NCBI RefSeq assembly: GCF_049801055.1
Contig: NZ_JBNAGF010000009.1
Coordinates: forward strand, 62,001-126,000
Length of the DNA: 64,000 nucleotides
DNA from: JBNAGF01 sp049801055
GTDB taxonomy: Bacteria > Pseudomonadota > Alphaproteobacteria > Rhodobacterales > Rhodobacteraceae
Direction of reading: 5' to 3'
Position numbers and translations under genes: made by a program. The notes beneath the pieces are model-generated. The model made no database searches. It was not told the DNA's origin and was given only the letters and a program-made list of their open reading frames with translations. Below, one piece after another: positions 17,920 through 26,861 of this stretch. How positions within the stretch are numbered: the stretch's first letter is position 1; each line of letters opens with the position of its first letter.

Positions 17920-19979
17920 TTAGTTTCCTCCAACGGTTCGATGATCGTGTTTCCAAACCGGTCAACGCGTCCTTGCAGGTTGGGTTCAATCAGCACGGTT
18001 GTGTCAGGCTGTGTCAGGATAGCAGGTCCCTTGATTACTGTTCCGACCGGCAGCGTCAGGCGATCATAAATGGATGTATCTTGCCATCGGTCGCCGAAGT
18101 GCACTTTGCGCTGTGCGACCGGCTCGGAGTTCCCACCATCTGACGGGGCCAAGGCGCTCAGATCAAATTTCGGCCGCTTGCCTGTCACCGCGCTGCGCAA
18201 GTTCAGAATTCGCCTTACACCGCCATCAAGCAATCTGCCGAATGTTGCGCCGTAGGCGGAGTCAAATGCGTCCTCGATCTCAGTCTGCGTCGGGGCTGTG
18301 ACCTTGCCGTTTTCGGCCTTGATCTTGAGCGGCACGGAAACTGTGTGAGTTTGTCCAACATAGGCCATGTCGAGTTCGTAGCTGAGTTCGCGGGCTTCGA
18401 ATTTTGTCCGGGCTGCGTCGAGCAAGGCCATGCCACGATCAGCGTGATCCTGCATAAAGGCACCTAATATTTCCGCGTCCAGCGTATCAACCAGCGAGTT
18501 GATCGTTTGCACGAAGTCTTGCCGCATGTCTGCGATGACGCATCCCATTGCCGAAGTTACCCCGGGATACCTCGGGACCACCGCTCGGGCGATACCCACC
18601 TCGGCCAACATCGCACCGGCATGCAATGCGCCGCCTCCTCCGAAAGGCATGAAGGCAAAGCGCTTGGGATCAAAACCGCGTTCAATGCTAACCAGGCGGA
18701 TGGCACCTGCCATGCGACTGTTGGCCACGCGCAGGATCGCCTCGGCGGCCTCGACCGTAGACAGGCCCAGTGGTGAACCAACATGGTTATCGATTGCTCT
18801 CGAGGCAGCCTCAATGTCCAACCGTTCCAGCTTGCCGCCGATCGGGTTGTCGGGGTCAATACGACCAAGCACCACATTGGCATCTGTCACCGTAGGGCGG
18901 GTATTGCCCAGCCCATAGGCAACCGGGCCGGGGTTGCTGCCTGCGCTCTCGGGGCCAATGTTCAATAGGCCACCCTTATCGACCCAGGCGATCGAGCCGC
19001 CGCCCGCTCCGATAGTCGTTATTTCGATCATCGGATTGCGCACGACCATCCCGAAATCAATCGAGGTCTGTGGCGAAAGCATCGATTGCCCCTCGGCGAT
19101 GAGAGAGACATCAAAGCTGGTTCCGCCCATGTCGCCGGTGATTATGTTCTCGAAACCCGCAGACTGGGCAATGTAACCCGCAGCAATCACGCCAGCCGCG
19201 GGGCCTGACAGTGCCGTGCGGACAGGAAGCCGGCAGGCGGTTTCGACAGCCATAACTCCGCCATTCGATTGAACGATCATGAACTCGCCGTCAAAGCCAC
19301 CGTCCTTGAGTGCGTTCTCGAGGCGGCCAAGATAGCCAGAAACTTCTGGCTGCAGATAGGCGTTTAGGGCCGTTGTTGAAAAGCGTTCGAATTCGCGGAT
19401 TTCCGGCAGGATCTCAGACGAGGCCGATACATGTTCATTGTGCCAGACTTCGCGCAGCGCAGCGACTGCGGCGTCTTCGTTGGTCGTGTTTGCATATGAA
19501 TTTGCAAACAGGACGGCGACACCATCGCAACCCTGCGCTTGCAGCTGCCGTGCTGCCGCCCGGACTGCGTCCAGATCAACGGCGGTGCGAACCGTTCCGT
19601 CTGCGAGCGTGCGTTCCGGAACTTCAAGGCGGTCGCGGCGATCCACGACTGGTTCAAAATCACCGCGCAGGCCCCATGTCCGGGGTCGATCGCGGCGACG
19701 CATCTCAAGCACGTCGCGCAGGCCTTGGGTGCAGATTACTCCTGTTTTGGCCCCTTTGCGCTCCAAGAGTGCGTTTGTCCCCGCCGTTGTGCCATGTACG
19801 ACAACCGAGATTTCGGACAGATCCTGAACCTCTCTACCGATACCGTCGAGAAACCCCGCCGACTGGTCCGGCCGCGTGGTGGGCACCTTTGCAACCGCGG
19901 CGGTTCCGTCTGTCTCATCCAAAACAAAAACATCCGTAAATGTTCCGCCAACGTCGACACCAATCATCCGACCGCTCAT
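17916..19979 (-). CDS. hyuA: Hydantoinase/oxoprolinase subunit A
   Basis: About 687 residues. The N-terminal actin-like ATPase signature IGVDVGGTFTDVF and the phosphate-binding VVHGTTAGTNALLE are present, followed by the second nucleotide motif ITGDMGGTSFDVS. This is the ATP-dependent subunit of hydantoinase/5-oxoprolinase/acetophenone carboxylase-type enzymes, which open cyclic amides or carboxylate ketones in complex with subunit B. The ATG at 19979 has GGGAGGT upstream and overlaps the hyuB stop by four bases; the frame continues to 19997. Substrate cannot be told from sequence: hydantoins, lactams and imides are all possible. Confidence 0.92.
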   Translation of the reverse strand: MSGRMIGVDVGGTFTDVFVLDETDGTAAVAKVPTTRPDQSAGFLDGIGREVQDLSEISVVVHGTTAGTNALLERKGAKTGVICTQGLRDVLEMRRRDRPRTWGLRGDFEPVVDRRDRLEVPERTLADGTVRTAVDLDAVRAAARQLQAQGCDGVAVLFANSYANTTNEDAAVAALREVWHNEHVSASSEILPEIREFERFSTTALNAYLQPEVSGYLGRLENALKDGGFDGEFMIVQSNGGVMAVETACRLPVRTALSGPAAGVIAAGYIAQSAGFENIITGDMGGTSFDVSLIAEGQSMLSPQTSIDFGMVVRNPMIEITTIGAGGGSIAWVDKGGLLNIGPESAGSNPGPVAYGLGNTRPTVTDANVVLGRIDPDNPIGGKLERLDIEAASRAIDNHVGSPLGLSTVEAAEAILRVANSRMAGAIRLVSIERGFDPKRFAFMPFGGGGALHAGAMLAEVGIARAVVPRYPGVTSAMGCVIADMRQDFVQTINSLVDTLDAEILGAFMQDHADRGMALLDAARTKFEARELSYELDMAYVGQTHTVSVPLKIKAENGKVTAPTQTEIEDAFDSAYGATFGRLLDGGVRRILNLRSAVTGKRPKFDLSALAPSDGGNSEPVAQRKVHFGDRWQDTSIYDRLTLPVGTVIKGPAILTQPDTTVLIEPNLQGRVDRFGNTIIEPLEETK

Positions 19980-21670
19980 GGGTTTACCTCCCGCCATGCC
20001 GGTCCGTAGGTGCGGTCGGCTTCGGTTTCGCTGACAAGTCCCCGCGCCACATCTCTGGCGATTGCGTCCGTATCACGATTTTCGGATGCGCCGTAGCCAC
20101 CGCCGCCGGGTGTCTCGAGCCGGACGGCCTGACCTTCACGCAACCTGATCCCGCGCATTTTCGAAGCAAGAGGCGGAGTATGCCAGCTATCATCTTGTTC
20201 ATACGTGAACTTGTTGAGAGCGGCTTCGTCACCGCCCGCGATCCCCTTTGGTGCAAAACGACCACGCTCGCCGAAGAGAAACGCTTCGGCGCCATTTTCC
20301 TCCAGAACTTCGATCTCATAAACTGCCCCGAACCCACCGCGATGGGCGCCGGGTCCGGCGCTGTCCGGGCGCAAGGCCCACTTGCGGAACATGACTGGGT
20401 AAGCCGCCTCCAGAATCTCCATCGGTGGGATCGTGGCCGTCGAAATAGGTGCATTGCCGTGGTTTAATCCATCGGTATCGGACGACCCGCCATGTCCCCC
20501 GCCGTAAAAGCTGAACATGACCCATGGTTGCCCGTTCTTGCGCTTGCCAGCGATCGAAAGCGCATTGATGGTGCCATAAGCGTTCGCGACCACACGTTCC
20601 GGCGCGGCTTGCGCAAAGGCAGAAAATACGACGTCGATCATCCGAAGAATTGTCTCTGTATAGCCACCGGTTGGGGCAGGAAACTGGGCCGACAGCAGGC
20701 TGCCCTCGGGCACGATCACATCGATCGGGCGCATTACACCAGCATTGGCAGGCAGCAGCGGAAAGACATGTTTGATGGCCACATAGGCAGTTGCCACGGT
20801 GGTCGGCAACGCGATGTTCACGGGGCCGGCGCATTGTGGCGACGAGTCGGTAAAGTCCAACGTCATCCGGTCGCCCTGAATCTCCAGCGCGATTTTGATT
20901 TTCAGAGGTTCGTCGGTGATCCCGTCATTATCCAGAAAGTCTTCGGCTTCCCAACACCCATCCGGAAGGTCGGTCAGTTCGGAACGCATCAAGGCTTCGG
21001 CACGGTGTCCCAACGATTCAAGCGCCGCTGCAATTGTATCGGAACCATACTCGTCCAGCAGCTCATCCATTCGTTTTACACCGAGATCCAAGGCGCCGAG
21101 TTGCCCGTTCAGATCGCCCTGGGCAGATTGAGGTAAGCGGGTGTTTCGCAGAAGAATGTCGATGATGTCCTGATTGATGTTGCCTTTGCGGGCCAGTTTT
21201 ACCGGTGGCAGGTTGAAGGCTTCCTGAAAAACATCCGTCGCCGCGGGGTTGTAGTTGCCGGGAACAGCGCCCCCCACGTCATGCCAGTGCCCGACTGAGG
21301 CAAGATAGCAAAACAGTTTTCCGTTGCGAAAATAGGGGCGGACCAGCCGCATATCGGATAGGTGAGTGCCGCCGATATGGGCATCGTTGAAGATGTAGAT
21401 GTCGCCGTCTGCCAGATCGCCATCCCTTGCCGCTTTTTCGATAACGGCTTTGACTGCGAACGACATGACCCCAACGAAAATGGGCAAACCAGATTTACCC
21501 TGCACCAGAGTATCTCCCGAGGCAGCATGATAGAGCCCGTGGCTGGCGTCGTGCGCCTCGGCGATGATCGGGTTGAAGGCGGCGCGAAAGAGCGTGGCGT
21601 CCATCTCGTCGGCGATCTGCTCCATTCTGCCGGCAAGGACCGAGAGGGTAATAGGGTCAATCTTGCTCAT
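19976..21670 (-). CDS. hyuB: Hydantoinase/oxoprolinase subunit B
   Basis: 564 residues, a normal length for HyuB. It begins DPITLSVLAGRMEQIADEM and contains the conserved segments FNDAHIGGTHLSDM, FYGGGHGGSSDTDG and the glycine-rich end LETPGGGGYG. It forms the catalytic complex with HyuA. Genes hyuB and hyuA overlap by four bases, and hyuB overlaps the upstream tautomerase-SnoaL gene by four, so the complex is likely produced with strict stoichiometry from one message. Confidence 0.92.
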   Translation of the reverse strand: MSKIDPITLSVLAGRMEQIADEMDATLFRAAFNPIIAEAHDASHGLYHAASGDTLVQGKSGLPIFVGVMSFAVKAVIEKAARDGDLADGDIYIFNDAHIGGTHLSDMRLVRPYFRNGKLFCYLASVGHWHDVGGAVPGNYNPAATDVFQEAFNLPPVKLARKGNINQDIIDILLRNTRLPQSAQGDLNGQLGALDLGVKRMDELLDEYGSDTIAAALESLGHRAEALMRSELTDLPDGCWEAEDFLDNDGITDEPLKIKIALEIQGDRMTLDFTDSSPQCAGPVNIALPTTVATAYVAIKHVFPLLPANAGVMRPIDVIVPEGSLLSAQFPAPTGGYTETILRMIDVVFSAFAQAAPERVVANAYGTINALSIAGKRKNGQPWVMFSFYGGGHGGSSDTDGLNHGNAPISTATIPPMEILEAAYPVMFRKWALRPDSAGPGAHRGGFGAVYEIEVLEENGAEAFLFGERGRFAPKGIAGGDEAALNKFTYEQDDSWHTPPLASKMRGIRLREGQAVRLETPGGGGYGASENRDTDAIARDVARGLVSETEADRTYGPAWREVNP

Positions 21671-22233
21671 GGTTTTGTCCTGACTTCTGCCATGTCGTTC
21701 CAGACGTCTTGCCTTGCGATTTTGTCGTCGATGATTTCAAAGCGGTCGACAAAGCGAATTCCCTCAAACGGGCTGTCGTCGAGGTATCTGCCCTGAAGTG
21801 TGCCGCGGCAGTAAACGATTGCCGCGTCGTCTTGCCCCTGCATGGCGTCAAACCCTGCATAGGTTTTGGTGACGAATTTGTATCGCGGTTTGGACCATTC
21901 GATCAGCTCTTCCAGATGGTGCATTGGCGCCGTTCCGGGAAAAGTCATCACGAATTCATCCGACAGGAATGAACGTGCTGTTTCGATTTCGCGGGCCTCC
22001 ATCGCGGCAAGGTAGTCCTGCACGATTCCGACCGGATCGGCACGCGCAGGTGCCGGGGTGCGTTTGAGTCCACCGCGGTAGTAGTTTTCCGCCGGGATTT
22101 CGTGAATTGTCATAGTTACAAGGTCGGGAGAGGCAGGAACCACGAATCGCACTGCATTGGTCAATTCTCGACCAAGTCTTTGTTTTTCCTCAGGACTATA
22201 GCCCTCAAGGATATGGAGATCAACAATCGGCAT
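21667..22233 (-). CDS. Tautomerase (4-oxalocrotonate tautomerase-like) fused to a SnoaL/NTF2-like domain
   Basis: 188 residues in two parts. Residues 1-55 match the 4-oxalocrotonate tautomerase family: proline directly after the initiator methionine (the catalytic base once Met is removed), PIVDLHILEGYSPEEK, and the VTMTIHEIPAENYYRGG ending. Residues 65-185 look like a SnoaL/NTF2-type alpha+beta barrel (VQDYLAAMEAREIETA, FVDRFEIIDDKI). Such domains bind or isomerise small organic molecules. GAGGAG six bases before the ATG supports the start. It is the first gene of the hyu operon. The fusion suggests that two isomerisation or hydration steps act on one substrate; this is inference. Confidence 0.83.
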   Translation of the reverse strand: MPIVDLHILEGYSPEEKQRLGRELTNAVRFVVPASPDLVTMTIHEIPAENYYRGGLKRTPAPARADPVGIVQDYLAAMEAREIETARSFLSDEFVMTFPGTAPMHHLEELIEWSKPRYKFVTKTYAGFDAMQGQDDAAIVYCRGTLQGRYLDDSPFEGIRFVDRFEIIDDKIARQDVWNDMAEVRTKP

Positions 22234-22253
22234 TCGCGCTCCTCCTCAAAATC

Positions 22254-22281
22254 TGTATTATTGGTAATACATATATTGTAT
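22254..22281. promoter_or_regulatory. Two linked inverted repeats, probable GntR operator
   Basis: In the gap between the divergent hyu operon and the gntR-leuCD unit, TGTATTA (22254-22260) and TAATACA (22265-22271) form a perfect 7-bp inverted repeat around TTGG. ATACA (22267-22271) and TGTAT (22277-22281) form a second one that shares bases with the first. The region is AT-rich. The position fits an operator for the adjacent GntR regulator controlling both directions; binding is inferred. Confidence 0.6.
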
Positions 22282-22363
22282 CATGCCACATAAAAAAATT
22301 AGCATAAATTCGATACTATTTCTTGCTTTTGAATGTGACACACCTAACCTGCACTGCACAACG

Positions 22364-23179
22364 ATGAGGGAATCAGGCTTGCGGACCGAGGCCGTTCAGA
22401 AATTACCAGAAGGCGCCAAGGCTCGGCGTGTCTATCTGTCTCTGCATGATCAGATTGCGGGCGGTGAGCTCAGCGATGGCGAGACCTTGCCGGGAGAGCA
22501 AAAGCTTGCACAGACCTTCGGCGTCTCGAGGGTTACCGTTCGACGTGCATTGGATGCTCTCACGCAGAATGGACTGATCGAACGACGTGCCGGAAGCGGA
22601 ACTAAGGTTCGATCGCGGCCTGATGGCGGCCAACGGGCGGCCATGGATTTCAACACGTTGATGCCTCAGCTTGTCGAAATGGGGCGGCAGACGACGGCCC
22701 GCCTTTTGTCTTTTTCTTACGGCGAAGCCCCGGATTTTGTTGCAGCCGCAATGAAACTTGAGAGTGCGCGAAAGGTCCAGATCGCTACCCGGGTGCGATT
22801 GGCCGACGACGTCCCGTTTTCACATCTGACAACATATGTGCCGGCGGAAATTGCCCAGAACTATTCAGAGAACGACCTTGCAACCACACCGTTGTTCAAG
22901 CTTCTTGAGCGCAGCGGTGTTCAGATCAAAGAGGCGCATCAATCGGTTAGCGCCACTCTGGCAGGTCCAGACGTCGCCGAAGCACTTGATGTTGATGTCG
23001 GGTCGGCCCTGCTGTCGCTGCGGCGGGTTGTTCGGGACGTCGATGGGAACGGTGTCGAATACCTGTCGGGGCTCTATCGTCCGGATATGTTCAGGCTCGA
23101 AATGCCACTTACCCGCGTGAGCCAAGGCAGCACTCGTCATTGGGAGCCGGCTATCGGGCAGGGCGAGAAGGGCAACTGA
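22364..23179 (+). CDS. GntR-family transcriptional regulator with UTRA ligand domain
   Basis: About 271 residues. The N-terminal winged helix is visible: LSDGETLPGEQKLAQTFGVSRVTVRRALDAL, then a UTRA domain (about residues 110-260) of the HutC/FarR subgroup that binds a small effector. I set the start at the ATG 22364 (MRESGLRT); the frame opens from 22283 but that AT-rich extension reads poorly. The stop overlaps the leuC-like start (TGATG), coupling regulator and hydratase. It probably represses both divergent units through the inverted repeats at 22254-22281. Confidence 0.88.
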   Translation: MRESGLRTEAVQKLPEGAKARRVYLSLHDQIAGGELSDGETLPGEQKLAQTFGVSRVTVRRALDALTQNGLIERRAGSGTKVRSRPDGGQRAAMDFNTLMPQLVEMGRQTTARLLSFSYGEAPDFVAAAMKLESARKVQIATRVRLADDVPFSHLTTYVPAEIAQNYSENDLATTPLFKLLERSGVQIKEAHQSVSATLAGPDVAEALDVDVGSALLSLRRVVRDVDGNGVEYLSGLYRPDMFRLEMPLTRVSQGSTRHWEPAIGQGEKGN

Positions 23180-24585
23180 TGAGTGCTGCGCTGACATTGC
23201 TTGATAAGCTTTGGTCTGCGCATGAGATTTTGCGGCGTGACGACGGTGTGTCGCTCCTGTGGGTAGACCGACACCTGGTTCACGAGGGATCGCACCATGC
23301 CTTTGCCAAGATAAAGGAACGGGGCCTCGCGGTTGCGGAACCTGATCTGACTTTTGCAGTTGTCGACCATTATGCGCCGACCCGGGGGCGATCAAAGATC
23401 GCTGATCCGCAGGTCGCTCGGATGATCGAAACGTTGCGAACCAATGCCTGGTCACACGACCTTAAGCTTTTTGATCTCGATGACCCCAGCCAGGGGATCG
23501 TTCACGTCATTGGGCCCGAGCAGGGTCTCACATTACCCGGCTTGCTGATCAATTGCGGGGACAGCCATACCTCGACACATGGGGCGTTCGGCGCGTTGGC
23601 CTTTGGGATAGGCGCGACCGAAGTCGCCCATGTTCTGGCAACGCAAACCGTTTGGCAGCGTAAACCAAGAGCCATGCGCATAACGGTTGACGGTACCTTG
23701 GGGGCGGGGGTGAGTGCCAAGGATGTTGCCTTGGCCTGGATCGCCAGATTGGGCACAGATGGCGCCCAAGGTCATGCTGTCGAATACGCGGGCAGCACGA
23801 TCCGGAGCCTGTCGATGGAAGGCCGGATGACACTATGCAACCTTTCGATCGAAGGCGGCGCCCGCTTTGGCATGATCGCTCCGGATCAGGCAACTTTTGA
23901 ATATCTCGAGAACCGGCCTTTCGCCCCGTCGGGCGAAGCATGGCGCAAGGCGTGTGCCGACTGGGCTGCACTGACTAGCGACGCGGACGCGTTTTTTGAT
24001 CGAGAAGTCTCGTTGGATGCTGCCGAGATCGCACCGACCGTGACATGGGGCACAAGCCCAGAGCAGGCCTTGCCAATCAGCGCCTCCGTTCCTGACCCGG
24101 ACAAAGTGCCCCACGCCAAGGCGGATGCCGCGCGAGAGGCTCTGAAATACATGGGATTAAAGCCTGGGCAAAGTCTGGAAGGAACGCCTGTTGACCAAGT
24201 ATTTATCGGTTCCTGCACCAACGGGCGGATTGAAGACCTGCGAGAGGCTGCCGCCGTGCTTCGCGGGCGCAAGGCAAAGGTTCCCGGGCTGATTTCACCA
24301 GGCTCGGCGTTGGTCAAGGCCCAGGCAGAAGCCGAGGGTCTTGATCGTGTCTTTACCAAAGCCGGGCTGGAATGGGTGGCTGCGGGCTGTTCAATGTGCG
24401 TCGGTATGAATGGCGACCTTGTGGACAATGGGAAACGCTGCGCTTCGTCAACAAACCGGAACTTCAAAGGCCGTCAGGGCCGTGGCGCGCGGACCCATCT
24501 GATGAGCCCGGCAATGGTGGCAGCGGCAGCGGTGACTGGCACGTTGACAGATGTGCGTCATCTGATGAGCTCGAGGGCAGCGTAA
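23179..24585 (+). CDS. Aconitase-family hydratase large subunit (LeuC-like)
   Basis: About 468 residues resembling 3-isopropylmalate dehydratase large subunit. All three 4Fe-4S cysteines are present: IGSCTNGR and the CxxC of AGCSMCVGMN. The end shows the LeuC-type NRNFKGRQGRGARTHLMSPAM. These enzymes add or remove water across a diacid double bond. Because it sits between a catabolic GntR regulator, a TRAP transporter and a divergent lyase operon, with no other leucine gene near, I expect a catabolic substrate (maleate, citraconate or dimethylmaleate type) rather than leucine synthesis. That is inference. Confidence 0.85.
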   Translation: MSAALTLLDKLWSAHEILRRDDGVSLLWVDRHLVHEGSHHAFAKIKERGLAVAEPDLTFAVVDHYAPTRGRSKIADPQVARMIETLRTNAWSHDLKLFDLDDPSQGIVHVIGPEQGLTLPGLLINCGDSHTSTHGAFGALAFGIGATEVAHVLATQTVWQRKPRAMRITVDGTLGAGVSAKDVALAWIARLGTDGAQGHAVEYAGSTIRSLSMEGRMTLCNLSIEGGARFGMIAPDQATFEYLENRPFAPSGEAWRKACADWAALTSDADAFFDREVSLDAAEIAPTVTWGTSPEQALPISASVPDPDKVPHAKADAAREALKYMGLKPGQSLEGTPVDQVFIGSCTNGRIEDLREAAAVLRGRKAKVPGLISPGSALVKAQAEAEGLDRVFTKAGLEWVAAGCSMCVGMNGDLVDNGKRCASSTNRNFKGRQGRGARTHLMSPAMVAAAAVTGTLTDVRHLMSSRAA

Positions 24586-25196
24586 TGACGGGGTGGCAGA
24601 TACATGAAGGCCTGGCATTGAGTTTGCCACAGGCAAACATCGACACGGATCAGCTTATTCCAGCGCGTTTCATGTCCGTCCCACGCGCTGATGGATATGG
24701 CCCGTATCTTTTGCATGATATGCGCCGCGACGCCGCCGGAAGTCTTCGACCAGAATTCCCGTTGAACCGCCACCCAGACGCCAGCGTTCTTGTCACACGG
24801 CGGGGATTTGGAAGCGGGTCATCGCGTGAGGCAGCGGTCTATGCACTTGCGGATGCGGGCATTCGCGCAGTCATCTCTCCGGGCTTTGGGGATATTTTCG
24901 CCGCCAACGCCGTCAATAATGGGCTTCTGCCTGCTCAGGTGAACGAAAAAACCTGCGCTGAACTCGAGACCATACTGGTTGATGGCCCGCAAACCATTCG
25001 GATCGACATCTCGTCCCGGAGGGTCACCCTTGGCACTTTTTCGGCCGGGTTTGAGCTGGACGACAGCTGGGCGGAAAAACTTGTGAACGGATGGGATGAC
25101 ATTGATCTGACAATGAACCGGGCGGCAGACATAACCGCCTTTAAACAAACACGCAGTCAAACCGCACCTTGGGCATGGCCCGTCGCGGCGGATTGA
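24585..25196 (+). CDS. Aconitase-family hydratase small subunit (LeuD-like)
   Basis: 203 residues. It starts at the ATG 24585, overlapping the large-subunit stop by one base (TAATG). The swivelling domain motifs of LeuD are present: NIDTDQLIPARFM near residue 18, GFGSGSSREAAVYAL (active-site serine) and FGDIFAANAVNNGLLP. It pairs with the preceding gene product to form the hydratase. The segment between NIDTDQ and the GSGSSRE loop, which sets substrate choice in this family, differs from the leucine enzymes I know, which weakly supports a different substrate. Confidence 0.85.
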   Translation: MTGWQIHEGLALSLPQANIDTDQLIPARFMSVPRADGYGPYLLHDMRRDAAGSLRPEFPLNRHPDASVLVTRRGFGSGSSREAAVYALADAGIRAVISPGFGDIFAANAVNNGLLPAQVNEKTCAELETILVDGPQTIRIDISSRRVTLGTFSAGFELDDSWAEKLVNGWDDIDLTMNRAADITAFKQTRSQTAPWAWPVAAD

Positions 25197-25283
25197 AACG
25201 CGTCGCGTTGCGCGGCGCCCCATGGTCCGCAATCGGGCCAGACGAATAGGGAATACGACCCCTAGAACAGTGGAGGACGACAA

Positions 25284-26297
25284 ATGAAGATGAAACTACT
25301 GAGTAGCCTTTTTGCAGGGGCAACAATGGTTGCGGGAACGCTTCAGGCGGAAGAGACAATTTCCGCAGTGCATGCATTTCCCGAAACACTGATTTACACC
25401 AAGAGCTTCCTGAGCTTCGTGGACAAGGTCAACGAAGCCGGCAAGGGTGTGGTTCAGATCGATGTGCGTGGCGGCCCCGAAGCGATCGGAATGTTCCAGC
25501 AGCCTGATGCGGTTCGCGACGGTATCGTAGACATGGTCTATACCCCCGGATCCTTCTATGGCGGCGCCTTGCCGGAAAAAGACGCGATGGTGGCCTCGAA
25601 CCTGACCGCTGTTGAAACGCGTGCAAATGGCGGCATCGCGCTCATCGACCAGATCCATCAGGAAAAGATGGGTCTGAAGTACCTTGGCTGGTTCGACAGC
25701 GGCGTATGCTACAACTTGTGGACCCGTAACGAGCCTACATTTGATGCCGACGGGAATCTTGAGGTAGAAGGTCTGAAGCTGCGCGGCAACAATGTCTATA
25801 ATGCGTTTTTCACCAACTACCTTGGCGCTCAGGTGATCGACTTGCCGACAGGCGAAGTTTATTCGGCTCTGCAACGTGGTGTGGTTGACGCTACCGGCTG
25901 GACTCAGATTGGCCTGATCGACCTGAAATGGAACGAGTTTCTCAATTTCCGGATCGAGCCCTGTTTCTTCTCGACCGACCTTGGCGTGATCGTGAACAAC
26001 GACAAGTGGAACTCGCTTTCGCCAGAAGCTCAGAAGATTCTTCAGGACGTAGCAATCCAGCATGAAAAGGACAGCGTTGAAGCGTTGCGGGCCAAGCGTG
26101 ACGAAGACTTTGCTGCATTGGACGCAGCTGGGATGAAAGTCGTCTCGCTCGAAGGTGAAGCGAAGGCAAAGTACCTCGCTGCTGCTCGCGAAAAAACTTG
26201 GGAGCGCATGAGCGAAGTGATGGCAGAACAGCCCGGTGGAACCGGCAACTACGACCGATTGATCGAGCTGTTCTACGATCTCGACGCGGCCAAGTAA
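25284..26297 (+). CDS. TRAP transporter substrate-binding protein (DctP family), first system
   Basis: 337 residues with a short signal peptide (Met-Lys-Met-Lys, hydrophobic core, probable cleavage after LQA near residue 22). The DctP fold is recognisable by the central GLKLRGNN arginine region, which in TRAP binding proteins salt-bridges a substrate carboxylate, and by LPTGEVYSALQRGVVDATGW. It captures an organic acid in the periplasm for the two membrane subunits downstream. GTGGAGGA precedes the ATG. The 87 bases after the leuD-like gene may hold its own promoter. The substrate is likely the acid processed by the adjacent enzymes. Confidence 0.9.
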   Translation: MKMKLLSSLFAGATMVAGTLQAEETISAVHAFPETLIYTKSFLSFVDKVNEAGKGVVQIDVRGGPEAIGMFQQPDAVRDGIVDMVYTPGSFYGGALPEKDAMVASNLTAVETRANGGIALIDQIHQEKMGLKYLGWFDSGVCYNLWTRNEPTFDADGNLEVEGLKLRGNNVYNAFFTNYLGAQVIDLPTGEVYSALQRGVVDATGWTQIGLIDLKWNEFLNFRIEPCFFSTDLGVIVNNDKWNSLSPEAQKILQDVAIQHEKDSVEALRAKRDEDFAALDAAGMKVVSLEGEAKAKYLAAAREKTWERMSEVMAEQPGGTGNYDRLIELFYDLDAAK

Positions 26298-26309
26298 GCT
26301 CTGACGCCG

Positions 26310-26334
26310 GCCCGTCCGCTTTGTGGGGCGGGTC
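26310..26334 (+). terminator. Hairpin after the TRAP binding-protein gene
   Basis: GCCCGTCC (26310-26317) pairs, with G-T wobble, with the GGGGCGGGT stretch at 26325-26333. It follows the binding-protein stop, before the small permease gene. As with ugpB, such a hairpin would favour excess binding protein over permease. Confidence 0.5.
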
Positions 26335-26360
26335 AGCGTTACATCTGTCGGAGGTCCGGG

Positions 26361-26861
26361 ATGCTGACCAAACTGTATCAGACACTGTTATACGGAATGG
26401 CTGTGATTTCGGGCCTCACGCTTGTGTGGATCATGATCTCTGTCGTGGTCTCGGTCTTGATGCGCAACTTGGGGCTTCAACCCTTTGCGTGGCTTTTCAC
26501 ATCGGCTGAATACGGCCTCTTGTACATGACCATGCTGGGCGCACCCTGGTTGGTTCGCGAAAAGGGGCATGTGCATATCGAGTTACTTACGGCTGCGTTG
26601 CCTCAGCAGCCGCGCGAGGTATTGAGCCGCTTGGTCGCGGCCACCTGTGTGTTGGTGTGCGCAATCCTGACGTGGAAGGGTGTCGATCTGGTCATGACCA
26701 ACTTTGAGCGCGGCGACTACGACACGCGCGCCTATTATTATCCGCGCTGGCTTCTGACTATCGCCTTTCCCTTGTCGTTCGGTCTGATGGCCATCGAATT
26801 CTCTCGTTTTGTCTTTGGCGAAGAGCTGATGCATAGCGGCGAAGCAGGGATACACGAATAA
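26361..26861 (+). CDS. TRAP transporter small permease subunit (DctQ), first system
   Basis: 166 residues with four hydrophobic segments (first at about 8-30), the size and topology of DctQ. GGAGG precedes the ATG by ten bases. The stop overlaps the large permease start by one base. DctQ is required for sodium-coupled TRAP transport but has no substrate specificity of its own. Confidence 0.88.
   Translation: MLTKLYQTLLYGMAVISGLTLVWIMISVVVSVLMRNLGLQPFAWLFTSAEYGLLYMTMLGAPWLVREKGHVHIELLTAALPQQPREVLSRLVAATCVLVCAILTWKGVDLVMTNFERGDYDTRAYYYPRWLLTIAFPLSFGLMAIEFSRFVFGEELMHSGEAGIHE

Noticed and set aside
20492..21136. Open frame of 214 codons on the plus strand
   Set aside because: It is antisense to hyuB, shows no motif and has low-complexity Arg/His composition.
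24372..24584. Extended N-terminus for the LeuD-like gene
   Set aside because: The extension overlaps the LeuC-like coding end and reads as an out-of-frame shadow; the ATG at 24585 gives the normal LeuD start and TAATG coupling.
23179..25196. Assignment to leucine biosynthesis (leuC, leuD)
   Set aside because: Sequence motifs fit, but the regulator, transporter and divergent lyase operon point to catabolism; no leuA or leuB is near. Gene symbols were left empty.
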